From the NCBI GenBank assembly GCA_023145935.1, contig JAGLDB010000006.1, forward strand, positions 1 through 26,834: DNA of 26,834 bases. The letters run 5' to 3'. The notes under the pieces are model-generated. The model was not told the origin of the DNA. It was given only the letters and a program-made list of their open reading frames with translations, and made no database searches. Shown piece by piece: positions 1 to 8,236 of the stretch. The DNA comes from Candidatus Sabulitectum sp. GTDB lineage: Bacteria > Fermentibacterota > Fermentibacteria > Fermentibacterales > Fermentibacteraceae. Position 1 is the stretch's first letter; every line of letters begins with the position of its first letter. The position numbers and the translations under genes are program-made.

Positions 1-1940
1 GGTATTCTTGCTTTGAATTCTTTTGCGTTTCCACGAGCTTCCATGGATACGATTACTCCACGGCGCTCATAGATGCTTCCTGATACTCCTCCAGAGTATT
101 CTTCAGGGCTTACGATGGAAACAGACATCATGGGCTCGAGCAGCCTTGGGCTGCACTTCATGAAAGCCTTCTTGAATGCGTTTCTGGCGCAGATCCGGAA
201 CGCCATTTCAGATGAATCCACCGCATGGCTTGCCCCGTCTTCAAGGGTGACTTTTACATCCACAACAGGGAAGCCGCAGTAAACTCCGTCTTTCATGGCA
301 TCGATGATACCCTTCTCCACCGAGGGGATGTACTCCTTGGGGATATTACCACCCTTTACAGAGTTCTTGAATTCAAAACCGCTTCCTGCAGGAAGCGGTT
401 TAACTGTAAATATGATGTGCGCAAACTGACCTTTACCGCCTGTCTGCTTTTTGTATTTCTCATTCCAGTCAATGGAACCGTTTATGGTTTCTCTGTAAGC
501 CACCTGTGGTTCGTTGACTTCCACATCCACAAAAAACTCCCGTTTGATCCGGTCAATCAATATTTCAAGATGAAGCTCACCCATACCGGAGAGAACAGTG
601 TCTCCTGTTTCTTCATTGGTTTCCACTGTAAAAGTTGGATCTTCTTCGGAAAGCTTGGCAAGAGCATTGGTCAGTTTGTCTCTGTCCTGCCTCTTAAGTG
701 GTTTTACTGCAATGCTTAGTACAGGTGCCGGGAATTCAATGGCTTCAAGGATGATAGGGTCATCCAGAGAGCAGATAGTGTCACCGGTTATTGTGTCGGA
801 TAGACCGATAACAGCACCGATCTCACCGGTGTTAAGCCGTTCTACAGATTCGCGTTTGTTTGCATGCATCCTTAGAATTCTGCTTACTCTCTGTTTCTTA
901 CCGGTGGTAGAGTTCAGCACATGGCTGCCTGCTTCGAGAACACCTGAGTAAACCCTTGTGTATATGAGCTTGCCTGTGTGCCTGTCAGTTACAACTTTGA
1001 ATGCCAGAGCGGCCAGAGGGCCATCGTTACCCGGGGCGCGTTTCTCAAGCTTACCTGTTTTGCTTTTACCGCTTATAGGCGGAAGGTCAACAGGAGATGG
1101 CAGATAGGCAATAACAGCATCAAGAAGCCTCTGGACACCTTTGTTCTTGTAGGCGCTTCCGCAGAGAACAGGGCAGACCAGACCTGCATGTGTTGCTTTT
1201 CTAATAGCCGCAGAAAGTTCTTCTTTTGATATCTCTTCGTCTCCGCAGAACTTTTCAAGCAGACCCTCATCAACTTCGCTTACCTTTTCAACAAGTATCA
1301 GCCGTTGTTTGGCAGAGATCATTTCCATTTCAGCGGGGATGGGCTTCTCTTCAAAGACCATACCGTCTGTTGACTCATCGTAGTACACTGCACAATTGTC
1401 CACAAGGTCAATAATTCCAAGGAATTCTTTCTGCTTGCCCAGTATCGGGATCGTGATTGGGATGGCGTTGGCATTCAATCGGGAATGAAGCTCTTTTACA
1501 ACTCCGTAGAAATCTGCACCTGAGCGATCCATTTTGTTTACGAATGCAATCCTGGGAACACTGTATTTGTCAGCCTGGCGCCAGACAGTTTCACTTTGAG
1601 GTTCCACACCGCCAACAGCACAGAAGAGAGCAATGGTTCCATCAAGGATTCTAAGACTTCTTTCGACCTCTACGGTGAAATCAACATGTCCCGGAGTATC
1701 AATCAGATTTATCTGATGTTTTTTCCACTCTGTTGTAGTGGCAGCACTGGTAATTGTGATTCCACGCTCCTGTTCCTGAGCCATCCAGTCAAGCGTGGCC
1801 TCGCCATCGTGTACTTCACCGATCTTGTGCGACTTGCCGGTGTAGAATAGAATTCTCTCTGATACAGTGGTTTTACCAGCGTCAATATGAGCCATTATTC
1901 CTATGTTGCGAATTTTCGCGAGATTGTAATCTCGTGCCAT
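1..1940 (-). CDS. fusA: Translation elongation factor G, 3' end beyond the left edge
   Basis: EF-G is the GTPase that drives ribosomal translocation and helps recycle ribosomes. Reading leftward from ATG at 1938-1940, 646 codons stay open to the window edge. The protein starts [20 protein letters not shown]. It carries G1 AHIDAGKTT (residues 17-25), the switch-I region EQERGIT (56-62), G3 DTPGH (81-85) and G4 NKMD (135-138). Domains II to V follow, and the visible end contains the domain V stretch with [21 protein letters not shown] proteins are about 690-700 residues, so some 45-55 are missing. AAGGA lies 5 bases before the ATG. The gene diverges from tex across about 108 bases. The G1 and switch regions match the canonical EF-G group rather than EF-G II, but I cannot separate finer subfamilies by eye. 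Confidence 0.97.
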   Translation of the reverse strand, partial: MARDYNLAKIRNIGIMAHIDAGKTTVSERILFYTGKSHKIGEVHDGEATLDWMAQEQERGITITSAATTTEWKKHQINLIDTPGHVDFTVEVERSLRILDGTIALFCAVGGVEPQSETVWRQADKYSVPRIAFVNKMDRSGADFYGVVKELHSRLNANAIPITIPILGKQKEFLGIIDLVDNCAVYYDESTDGMVFEEKPIPAEMEMISAKQRLILVEKVSEVDEGLLEKFCGDEEISKEELSAAIRKATHAGLVCPVLCGSAYKNKGVQRLLDAVIAYLPSPVDLPPISGKSKTGKLEKRAPGNDGPLAALAFKVVTDRHTGKLIYTRVYSGVLEAGSHVLNSTTGKKQRVSRILRMHANKRESVERLNTGEIGAVIGLSDTITGDTICSLDDPIILEAIEFPAPVLSIAVKPLKRQDRDKLTNALAKLSEEDPTFTVETNEETGDTVLSGMGELHLEILIDRIKREFFVDVEVNEPQVAYRETINGSIDWNEKYKKQTGGKGQFAHIIFTVKPLPAGSGFEFKNSVKGGNIPKEYIPSVEKGIIDAMKDGVYCGFPVVDVKVTLEDGASHAVDSSEMAFRICARNAFKKAFMKCSPRLLEPMMSVSIVSPEEYSGGVSGSIYERRGVIVSMEARGNAKEFKARI

Positions 1941-1980
1941 CTATCCTTCTCCGTTCTTAAATGATTGATATGAGTGTCCG

Positions 1981-2010
1981 AATATACGGAAACGTCCCTC
2001 TCCAGTGCAA
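1981..2010 (-). promoter_or_regulatory. Putative sigma70-type promoter for fusA
   Basis: On the minus strand TTGCAC (2005-2010) is followed after 18 bases by TATATT (1981-1986), matching the consensus boxes at 4/6 and 5/6. The -10 box lies about 40 bases upstream of the EF-G start codon. A second TATATT on the plus strand (2017-2022) could be the -10 box of the divergent tex gene, but no good -35 box precedes it. Confidence 0.4.
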
Positions 2011-2048
2011 AAAATTTATATTCCAGCCATAAACAAGAGGAGAAAATC

Positions 2049-4154
2049 ATGAATATCCATACAAGAATAGCTTCAGAACTGAAATTGAACTCAGGAAAAG
2101 TTGAGGCAGTTCTTGCTCTTATCAAGCAGGGTGCAACCATACCATTTGTGGCAAGGTACAGAAAAGAAGTTTCAGGTGGAATGGATGAGGTTATACTTGC
2201 ATCGCTCCGCGACACATGGCAGAAACTTGAATCTCTGGACAAGCGTAAAGCAGCTGTAATTTCTTCAATGGAAGAGCGGGAGTTGCTAACTGATACATTG
2301 AAAAGCAGGATAGATCAGGCAGTTACACTTGCAGAGCTTGAAGACATTTACCTTCCATTCAGACCTAAGCGCAGAACAAGAGCAGTCAAGGCAATAGAGA
2401 ATGGTCTTGAACCACTTGCAGACCTGCTAATGGATCAGAGAGAAGGAGACATTCCTGCGCAACTTGCTGAAGCCTTCCTCTCAGAGAGTGTGCCTGACCT
2501 GGAAAAGGCACTTGCAGGGGCCAGAGACATTATTGCTGAAAAGATGTCTCAGCAAGCCGGAGTCAGGTCAGAGATGAGAAGCCTCTTTCTTAACAGAGGG
2601 TACTTTGTATGCAGGGTGATCAAGGGCAAGGAAGAGGAGGGAAACAGATTCCGTGACTGGTTTGACTGGTCGGAAAAAGTTTCAACTGCACCTTCTCACC
2701 GGGTACTTGCCATGCGCCGGGGAGAAAAAGAATTGTTTTTGAATCTGTCGGTGAATGTTGATGGGCAGACTGTCACCTCAATAATGACAAGGCATTTTCC
2801 TGTGATGTCAAATCCCTGCGGGGATCAGGTTCTCATGGCCATGGAGGACGGGTTCAAGAGGCTTCTTGGACCCCGGATGGAGACTGAAACAAGGCTGGTA
2901 TCCAAGGAGAAAGCAGATCGTGAAGCCATTTCTGTCTTTGCGGTAAATCTCCGGGAATTGCTAATGGCTGCACCTCTGGGCGGGAAAAAAATCATGGCAA
3001 TAGACCCTGGTTTTCGTACAGGCTGCAAAACAGTCTGTCTTGATGAACAGGGGAAATTCCTGGAGAATTCTACGATCTTTCCAGTTACAGGCAAAAAGGA
3101 TTTAGCTGCTTCAGAGGTCAGAAGGCTCATTAAAAAGCACAAGCTGGAATACATTGGTGTTGGAAATGGGACTGCAGGCAGGGAGACTGAAAGTTTTCTT
3201 CAAGAACTTAAACCCGACATTCCTGTTGTAATGGTAAACGAAAGTGGAGCTTCCATTTATTCGGCTTCGAAAACAGCAAGAAATGAATTTCCCGATCTTG
3301 ATCTTACAGTAAGGGGGGCAATATCCATTGGGCGGAGGCTTCAGGATCCTCTTGCAGAACTGGTCAAAATAGATCCTGGCAGTGTTGGAGTCGGTCAGTA
3401 TCAGCATGATGTGGACCAGAAGCAGCTTAAGCAGGCACTGGATGATACAGTTATGTCGTGCGTGAACTCTGTAGGTGTAAATCTGAACACAGCCAGTGCA
3501 AAACTGCTTTCCTATGTTTCCGGTCTCAGTCCCGCAAGAGCTTCTTCTCTGGTGAAGTACCGTGAGCAGGAAGGAAAGTTCACATCAAGAATTCAGTTGA
3601 AGAAGGTTTCTGGAATTGGAGCTGCTGCTTTTCAGCAGTGTGCCGGATTTCTCAGGGTATCTGACGCTTTAAATCCCCTTGACAGCAGTGCAGTGCACCC
3701 GGAAAGCTATTCGATAGTAGAGAAAATGGCCGCAGACGCAGGAACCGACGTAAAGGGTCTTGTGGAGGGTGCTGATCTTCGGAAGGCTATCAACCTTGCC
3801 GATTATGTTACAGAAGAGACAGGGCTACCCACGCTTCGTGATATCATGGCGGAGCTTGAAAAACCAGGCAGAGATCCAAGAAGTGTTTTTGAATCATTTT
3901 CTTTTGCGGATGTTCATACTCTTGACGATCTTACTGATGGAATGCAGCTTCCAGGACTTGTGACTAATGTAACAGACTTTGGAGCGTTTGTGGATATCGG
4001 GGTGCATACAGACGGGCTTATACATGTTAGTCAGTTGAGCAGGAAATGGATCAACCATCCTTCAGAGGTTGTTCATGCAGGTATGAAGGTTGATGTTACT
4101 GTTATCGGTATTGAGAAAAGCAGGAAAAGAATCAGCCTTTCCATTATTAAGTAA
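2049..4154 (+). CDS. tex: Tex-family RNA-binding transcription accessory protein
   Basis: Tex proteins are bacterial relatives of eukaryotic Spt6. They bind RNA and influence transcription, and their exact role is still debated. The 701-residue protein has the family order. A helical N-terminal region contains the family signature TIPFVARYRKE. A YqgF/RNase H-like fold contains IDPGFRTG (D at about residue 319). A helix-hairpin-helix region spans about 474-540 (VNLNTAS, VSGIGAAAF). A C-terminal S1 domain runs from about 630 to the end (GLVTNVTDFGAFVDIG). The frame is open from 1974, but ATG at 2049 is chosen because AAGAGGAG lies just before it and the protein then begins MNIHTRIASEL, as in the family. 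It ends with the S1 domain, whereas some proteobacterial homologues (about 770-785 residues) have an extra tail. It appears monocistronic. Confidence 0.95.
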   Translation: MNIHTRIASELKLNSGKVEAVLALIKQGATIPFVARYRKEVSGGMDEVILASLRDTWQKLESLDKRKAAVISSMEERELLTDTLKSRIDQAVTLAELEDIYLPFRPKRRTRAVKAIENGLEPLADLLMDQREGDIPAQLAEAFLSESVPDLEKALAGARDIIAEKMSQQAGVRSEMRSLFLNRGYFVCRVIKGKEEEGNRFRDWFDWSEKVSTAPSHRVLAMRRGEKELFLNLSVNVDGQTVTSIMTRHFPVMSNPCGDQVLMAMEDGFKRLLGPRMETETRLVSKEKADREAISVFAVNLRELLMAAPLGGKKIMAIDPGFRTGCKTVCLDEQGKFLENSTIFPVTGKKDLAASEVRRLIKKHKLEYIGVGNGTAGRETESFLQELKPDIPVVMVNESGASIYSASKTARNEFPDLDLTVRGAISIGRRLQDPLAELVKIDPGSVGVGQYQHDVDQKQLKQALDDTVMSCVNSVGVNLNTASAKLLSYVSGLSPARASSLVKYREQEGKFTSRIQLKKVSGIGAAAFQQCAGFLRVSDALNPLDSSAVHPESYSIVEKMAADAGTDVKGLVEGADLRKAINLADYVTEETGLPTLRDIMAELEKPGRDPRSVFESFSFADVHTLDDLTDGMQLPGLVTNVTDFGAFVDIGVHTDGLIHVSQLSRKWINHPSEVVHAGMKVDVTVIGIEKSRKRISLSIIK

Positions 4155-4161
4155 CTGTTAT

Positions 4162-4326
4162 TAGGAGCTTGTCCGGGAATAGGCATTGAGCAGTAGCGCC
4201 TCACGGGCGAGATAGAATGCATGCTAATTTGAGAAGAATAGCAACGCTATTTGCCGATAATTAGCGTGTATTATAGCCGTTCGTGTGGTTGCTAATGCCG
4301 ATGTTGTATTTTCGGCCAGGCTCCTA
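4162..4326. mobile_element. MITE-like inverted-repeat element, 165 bases
   Basis: The ends TAGGAGCTTGTCCG (4162-4175) and CGGCCAGGCTCCTA (4313-4326) are inverted repeats matching at 12 of 14 positions. Each starts or ends with TA, as expected for insertion at a TA dinucleotide (IS630/mariner style). Nested palindromes fill the interior: GGCATTGAGC pairs with GCTAATGCC, CATGCTAATT with AATTAGCGTG (9/10), and AATAGC with GCTATT around a 3-base loop. There is no coding capacity, so any movement would need a transposase elsewhere. It occupies nearly the whole 220-base gap between tex and the next gene. A structured RNA or strong cruciform that is not mobile is the alternative. No second copy was seen in this window. 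Confidence 0.5.
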
Positions 4327-4374
4327 GGAACCATGAATGTCCGGAGGGGTAGAAGATCATGAGAGGAGTTATCA

Positions 4375-4707
4375 GTGGAAATGAAAAATAGCGTATTGTT
4401 GCTGTGTTTTCTGGTATTTACCGGGCTGGCGGAATCCACCAGTGCTACAGTAGAAGTGAAGAACGGTACAACTACCGATTTTTTCTTTGTCTGGGTTACA
4501 GAGTCAGGCAGAGAAAAGTGGATAGACATGCTTGGTCTTTCTATTCTTCCTCCAGACAGTTCTGCTATTTTTCAGGTGACAGAGGGATGGTACGATTTCA
4601 GAATTGAAGATTGTGAATGGAAAACATTTTCTGTGTCAAACATACCCATTGAAGGAGGATCCAGCTTTTTATGGGAAGTCCTGCCTATTCACCAGGACAT
4701 AGATTAA
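4375..4707 (+). CDS. Small secreted protein, function unknown
   Basis: The 110-residue product has an N-terminal signal peptide with hydrophobic core SVLLLCFLVFTGLA, probably cleaved near ESTSA. The rest is a short, probably beta-rich domain (TVEVKNGTTTDFFFVWV, then ILPPDSSAIFQV). I do not recognise the family. GTG at 4375 is taken as start because GAGAGGAG lies 6 bases upstream; ATG at 4381, two codons later, is almost as likely. The gene follows the 165-base repeat element closely. It converges with the minus-strand operon, and the two stop codons share bases 4704-4707. The NGT and (I)xPPxxS motifs recur in the small lipoprotein at 13034, which hints at a distant common family. Confidence 0.8.
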   Translation: MEMKNSVLLLCFLVFTGLAESTSATVEVKNGTTTDFFFVWVTESGREKWIDMLGLSILPPDSSAIFQVTEGWYDFRIEDCEWKTFSVSNIPIEGGSSFLWEVLPIHQDID

Positions 4708-5210
4708 GCTCCGTCCAGCTCCATTCGTACAGCTGCATGCATTTCTGCAATGGCCTCTTTCAGATGCGAGAATTCCTGATTTATGATCTCGCCGTTACCG
4801 AAGGCTACCTGTAGCAACGCATCATTGGCCACTCTCAATCGGCCACTTACCACGCCTGCAAGAAATCGAAGGAAAAGAACCGCAACTTCAGGTTCTTTAG
4901 CCAGCATATTTGAGAATTCACTTTCACCCATTACAAGCAGGCTGCCGTTGCTGGCCGCGGTAACAGAAGCTGATCTTATAGATCCGTCCAGGAAGGACAT
5001 TTCTCCGAAGATGTCACCGCGTTTAAGCATTGCAAGCACGAAATCCTCACCTGCTGAATTATCATGAACCCTGAACTGTCCACGACTTATAATAAATATA
5101 TCTCTGTCTGTACTGTTCTTGTCAATAATAGTTTCGCCAATCAGAACATTTTTGCGGCTGCAGAACCAAACAATTCTTGTTGCAAGTTCTTTGGGAATGG
5201 TTACATTCAC
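4704..5210 (-). CDS. Cyclic-nucleotide-binding domain protein
   Basis: This 168-residue protein is essentially one Crp-type cyclic-nucleotide-binding beta-barrel plus a helical tail. The barrel has the glycine-rich turn ISRGQFRVHD (about 41-50), GDIFGE (65-70) and the phosphate-binding cassette GEMSFLDGSIRSASV (69-83), with G69, E70, R79 and S80 as in Crp-like proteins. No helix-turn-helix DNA-binding domain follows. Residues 105-168 are helical, so it is more likely a ligand-sensing regulatory subunit than a transcription factor. The start is GTG, overlapping the TGA of the upstream TPR-like gene by 4 bases (GTGA), so translation is probably coupled. It is the last gene of the minus-strand operon. 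The arginine suggests it can bind a cyclic mononucleotide phosphate; which one is unknown. Confidence 0.88.
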   Translation of the reverse strand: MNVTIPKELATRIVWFCSRKNVLIGETIIDKNSTDRDIFIISRGQFRVHDNSAGEDFVLAMLKRGDIFGEMSFLDGSIRSASVTAASNGSLLVMGESEFSNMLAKEPEVAVLFLRFLAGVVSGRLRVANDALLQVAFGNGEIINQEFSHLKEAIAEMHAAVRMELDGA

Positions 5211-5917
5211 TGGGTACCGTCCATTTTCTCATGGTTTAAAAACATTGGTGGTGGAGAGAGGTAGTCAGGGTAGTATACACCCTCTCTAATTGCTTCTCTC
5301 ACAAAGAAACTGCGTCTTCTGTAAAAGAGACTGTACGGATTAAGCGAATCTGCTCGCGCCTCAAAAACTTCAGCAAGCAGTGTTGAAGACGATGGTTCAT
5401 TATACGGACGGTTTACATCTCCATTCGATTTTCTTACCAGAGATCTGTATGCGAGAGTTTCATAAATAATTTCCTCTGGTGTGCCCGCTCCTGTTTCCCA
5501 GAGCAGATACGCATATTCAAATCGGACATCAAGGCTGTCAGGGTTGTTGGCAGTACCCTCTCGGATGAAATCCATTCCAGCTTCAACACTGCCAAGGTTT
5601 ATTGCAAGATGGTAGGCCGCATCAGTGTAGACATCGGTAAAGTTCGGATCCAGTTTTGCAATAAGCCACATCTGAGGAAGATAGTCTGTTACATCAGTCC
5701 AGGAAGCTCCTTGAAATTGTGCTATATGATGGTAGTCGTCAAGTTGAAGATAGAGAGCACTGGCGATGAAATGTTTAAGCCTCTGGAAACCTGAACCAAA
5801 CACCTCAATGTGTTCAAAGGTATTCACGCTGGCTTTGCGTGAGACCGCTGTGCCGGATACCACAGAGAGTACGAGAAAAATAACTGCTGCTACGGGAAGA
5901 ATAATTCCTCTTTTCAT
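5207..5917 (-). CDS. Membrane-anchored TPR-like protein
   Basis: The 236-residue product starts MKRGIILPVAAVIFLVLSVV, one membrane segment or uncleaved signal anchor. A helical solenoid-like region of about 200 residues follows. Motifs such as LPQMWLIAKLDPNFTDVY, then AYHLAINLGSVEAGMDFI and GTANNPDSLDVRFEYAYLLW resemble degenerate tetratricopeptide repeats, so a protein-protein scaffold role outside the cytoplasm is plausible. The frame extends upstream to 6040, but ATG at 5917 is chosen. It overlaps the previous gene's TGA as ATGA, has GGAAGAG just before it, and places the hydrophobic segment at the N terminus. The C terminus is proline-rich (YLSPPPMFL). The gene sits after the ABC transporter genes, so it may be an accessory part of that exporter. 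The function is not known. Confidence 0.8.
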   Translation of the reverse strand: MKRGIILPVAAVIFLVLSVVSGTAVSRKASVNTFEHIEVFGSGFQRLKHFIASALYLQLDDYHHIAQFQGASWTDVTDYLPQMWLIAKLDPNFTDVYTDAAYHLAINLGSVEAGMDFIREGTANNPDSLDVRFEYAYLLWETGAGTPEEIIYETLAYRSLVRKSNGDVNRPYNEPSSSTLLAEVFEARADSLNPYSLFYRRRSFFVREAIREGVYYPDYLSPPPMFLNHEKMDGTQ

Positions 5918-6318
5918 CTCTTCCTTCTTTTTCTGTTGCTGAAAAAGAATACAGCCACAGCAAGGCCAAGAAAAATTACAGAATCTCTGAAGAGCTTTCC
6001 CCATATAAAGGGAGCAGCCCATGGTTGATTGAAAAACCACTGGGTTCCATGATTCCTGGTTCCGGATGCATGATCATGGCCTGCATGTGAAGCTTCCACA
6101 TGCTCGTCAATAGAGTGTTCATCCACGGTTTTCACATCAGTATGCCCATTGTGATCATGTTCACCCGGGGTCTCATTGTCACTGTGTTCGTGAAGGTGTT
6201 CATGGTTTTCTCCGGAGTCAAGAAATTCAACAGGGGCAACATCTGCAATATCATAGTCTGTGCGGCAACCGGAGAAAGAGAGAAAAACAATTGTAAAGAG
6301 AAAAACATACCTTATCAT
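5914..6318 (-). CDS. Histidine-rich lipoprotein with C-terminal membrane helix
   Basis: The 134-residue product begins MIRYVFLFTIVFLSFSGC, a lipoprotein-like signal ending in a cysteine at about residue 18. The lipobox is imperfect because Phe replaces the usual Leu at -3. Residues 38-91 hold about 13 histidines with many Glu and Asp (HEHLHEHSD, EHDHNGH, HAGHDH), a pattern typical of loops that bind Zn, Ni or Cu. A C-terminal helix (DSVIFLGLAVAVFFF) ends in NRKRRKR, predicting a membrane anchor with a basic cytoplasmic end. Both ends overlap their neighbours by 4 bases (ATGA), placing it between the ABC permease and the TPR-like gene. It may be a metal-binding accessory subunit of the exporter, which is inference. 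No named family is recognised. Confidence 0.8.
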   Translation of the reverse strand: MIRYVFLFTIVFLSFSGCRTDYDIADVAPVEFLDSGENHEHLHEHSDNETPGEHDHNGHTDVKTVDEHSIDEHVEASHAGHDHASGTRNHGTQWFFNQPWAAPFIWGKLFRDSVIFLGLAVAVFFFSNRKRRKR

Positions 6319-7070
6319 TTCAGGTCACGCCCCCTGAACACAGCCAGAGCCAGAGAGAGCATAAATGCCGAGTAGCACAGGCCATAGAATACCGCAACAA
6401 GAAAGTATACAGGCTCTATAGCAAAACCATGGGCGATGGGGTCTTTTATATGGAATACATCTGCGTGTGGCAGAATCATCCGCACCGCTCTCATCAGCCC
6501 GGGGGCAGATGGCAGCAGGCCAACAAATTCAGCCACACTCATCTGGCTGACTATGAAGAGCATGGTGGTCAATGGCCAGTTCAACGGCGGGGAAGTTAAA
6601 AAACTGAAAAAGAAAACAGTCGAAAGCAGGAACCAGCCCTCAACGATTATCAGCAGAGTTGCCGGAAGCAGATCTCCAGGAATTGGGAGTTTGTGAAATA
6701 GAAGAATAAGCATAAGCCCAAGACAGGTTACCAGCAGAGTTGCAGCCTGTACAAGGGCAGCACCCAGGAATCTTCCCAGAAGGTACTGCCATCTTGCAAG
6801 AGGAACAGCTATCAGGGGCATTAGAATTCTAGTCTCTCTGTCTCTGGGGTAGAGGGTTGCTGCCAGACCCAGTGCAAGAAGCAGGGCTCCTACTTCAATA
6901 CCAAAGAGGCCGAAATCGAGTATGAAACGCCCCTGATTGGATACATCAAAACTGGGTACAGAGGCAATTCCAGCAAGAGCAAGAAGAATGATCAAGAGAA
7001 TTCCCCACAGGGTTCGTCTCCGGAAAAGCATCCGCAATGTCATAAGAGAAAAGGTGAAAACTGCTTTCAT
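6315..7070 (-). CDS. ABC-2 type transporter permease
   Basis: The 251-residue integral membrane protein has about six hydrophobic segments: WGILLIILLALAGIA, then VGALLLALGLAATLY, LVTCLGLMLILLF, LLIIVEGWFLLSTVFFF, MLFIVSQMSVAEF and a C-terminal YFLVAVFYGLCYSAFMLSLAL. Between the second and third is a YPRDRETRILMPLIAVPL segment typical of ABC-2 permeases (NatB/NosY-like), with charged residues before a cytoplasmic helix. The size is normal for the family. The ATG overlaps the TGA of the ATPase gene, and its own TGA overlaps the next ATG, so the permease is translated with its ATPase. One permease and one ATPase would form an A2B2 exporter. The substrate cannot be read from sequence. Confidence 0.9.
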   Translation of the reverse strand: MKAVFTFSLMTLRMLFRRRTLWGILLIILLALAGIASVPSFDVSNQGRFILDFGLFGIEVGALLLALGLAATLYPRDRETRILMPLIAVPLARWQYLLGRFLGAALVQAATLLVTCLGLMLILLFHKLPIPGDLLPATLLIIVEGWFLLSTVFFFSFLTSPPLNWPLTTMLFIVSQMSVAEFVGLLPSAPGLMRAVRMILPHADVFHIKDPIAHGFAIEPVYFLVAVFYGLCYSAFMLSLALAVFRGRDLK

Positions 7071-7945
7071 TTCACGCTACCCCCTGTTGCAGCCATGAAT
7101 ACATCTTCAAGTGATTTGAGAGCACGCTCTATTTTTACGATGGTCAGGTTATCCTGGCGCATTGAATCAATTCTAGTCTGGAGGTCAGCTTCGGTTATTA
7201 TTTCTTCGACTTCATTGCCTGTTTTTCTGCTTATCACTGTAATTCTGAAAAGATGTTCCTGGCCAAGAAGTTCATCCATGGATCCTTCTGCCATTAGACG
7301 GCCTCTGGAGAGAATGATCGCTCTGTTGCAGATAGTCTCAACATCTGAAAGAATGTGAGAAGAGAGAAGAACAGACGCACCCCTTCTGTTCTCTTCCAGA
7401 ATTATCTCTCGGAATTCTTTTCTTGCAATGGGGTCAAGTCCTCCTGTAGGCTCATCCATTATGAGCAGATCCGGTTTTGATTGCAGCGCGATAGCAAGGC
7501 TCAGCCGCTGCCTCATTCCCTTGGAGAACTGTCTGATGCCTGTGGATTCCCAACCGGCGAGACCAACCCGTTGCAGAAGTTTCATCCAGTCACTGTTAAG
7601 ACTTGAAAGACCTCGCATGGAAGCAAACATATTCAGGTATTCCATGGAGTTGAAAGAGTCATCATAATCAGGGTTCTCGGGAATGTATCCTATTCGCTTT
7701 CTGACCACAGGAGCAGCAGGAAAACTTCCCCACAGAGAAACCCCGCCTTCAGAGGGCTTAAGAAGCCCCAGGACACACTTAATTGTTGTGGTTTTTCCAG
7801 CACCGTTGTGTCCGATAAAACCAACGATCTCGCCTTGTCTTACATCAAAAGAAATGTTTGAGATTGCTTGAACTGTACCAAGTCGTTTTTTACGGGCAAA
7901 CTGTTTGCTCAGATTCTCTATCTGAAGTGGATGTGCATCAGCCAC
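7067..7945 (-). CDS. ABC transporter ATP-binding protein (ABC-2 exporter type)
   Basis: The 292-residue ATPase has all the expected motifs: Walker A GHNGAGKTT (45-53), Q-loop region around IGYIPENPDYDD, ABC signature FSKGMRQRL, Walker B LLIMDEP followed by GGLDP, and H-loop SSHIL. A C-terminal extension of about 70 residues (EEIITEADLQTRIDSM onward) is the regulatory tail common in the CcmA/NatA/DrrA group. The start is GTG at 7943-7945, supported by TGGAGA about 5 bases upstream. The gene follows the RHH-like gene after a 77-base gap in which I see no other gene, and it overlaps the permease by 4 bases. It should power export or membrane remodelling by the adjacent permease. Confidence 0.95.
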   Translation of the reverse strand: MADAHPLQIENLSKQFARKKRLGTVQAISNISFDVRQGEIVGFIGHNGAGKTTTIKCVLGLLKPSEGGVSLWGSFPAAPVVRKRIGYIPENPDYDDSFNSMEYLNMFASMRGLSSLNSDWMKLLQRVGLAGWESTGIRQFSKGMRQRLSLAIALQSKPDLLIMDEPTGGLDPIARKEFREIILEENRRGASVLLSSHILSDVETICNRAIILSRGRLMAEGSMDELLGQEHLFRITVISRKTGNEVEEIITEADLQTRIDSMRQDNLTIVKIERALKSLEDVFMAATGGSVK

Positions 7946-8022
7946 AAAATCTCCAATCGTTCCTGTATTTCTTCATGACAAAATATGCCGAACCGAACTC
8001 AGGTGCAAGCCCTGCGTCTGTT

Positions 8023-8220
8023 CTATCCCAGATACCCCAGACCTTCAAGTTTTTTTCGGATATCCTCTTCGGATTCATCAGCACCAGGGTCAAGTTTGTT
8101 CAGTTCCCGGTCTATGATATGAAGAACGAATTCTTCTACGGAAGAATAGCCACCTGCTTCTGATACCTTATCCAGCCTGTCTTTCATTACATTGTCTATC
8201 TTGAACTTAAGCTTTGCCAT
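8023..8220 (-). CDS. 65-residue ribbon-helix-helix-like protein with LGYL tail
   Basis: The product is MAKLKFKIDNVMKDRLDKVS followed by EAGGYSSVEEFVLHIIDREL and an acidic C-terminal part. A beta strand followed by two helices around a GGYSS turn fits the CopG/Arc ribbon-helix-helix fold, so DNA binding is possible. The last residues, EDIRKKLEGLGYLG, look like the short helical (L)xxLGYL tail that I associate with C termini of many sulfatase/AP-superfamily enzymes. The adjacent AP-superfamily proteins here lack that tail. AGGA lies about 9 bases before ATG. It sits 16 bases downstream of the Oxa1-like gene. It could be an operon regulator or a small partner of the phosphohydrolases; neither is proven. 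Confidence 0.75.
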   Translation of the reverse strand: MAKLKFKIDNVMKDRLDKVSEAGGYSSVEEFVLHIIDRELNKLDPGADESEEDIRKKLEGLGYLG

Positions 8221-8236
8221 TTCAACATCCTACTCT

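Noticed and set aside
225..1850. Plus-strand open frames opposite EF-G
   Set aside because: They are antisense to a well conserved gene, mutually overlapping and without recognisable protein features.
1974..2048. Upstream extension of the tex reading frame
   Set aside because: The ATG at 2049 has a strong ribosome-binding site and gives the family's usual N terminus. The upstream 25 codons would cover the divergent promoter region.
5918..6040. Longer N terminus for the TPR-like protein (41 extra residues)
   Set aside because: It would lie out of frame inside the His-rich lipoprotein gene and bury the membrane segment. The ATGA overlap at 5914-5917 fits the rest of the operon.
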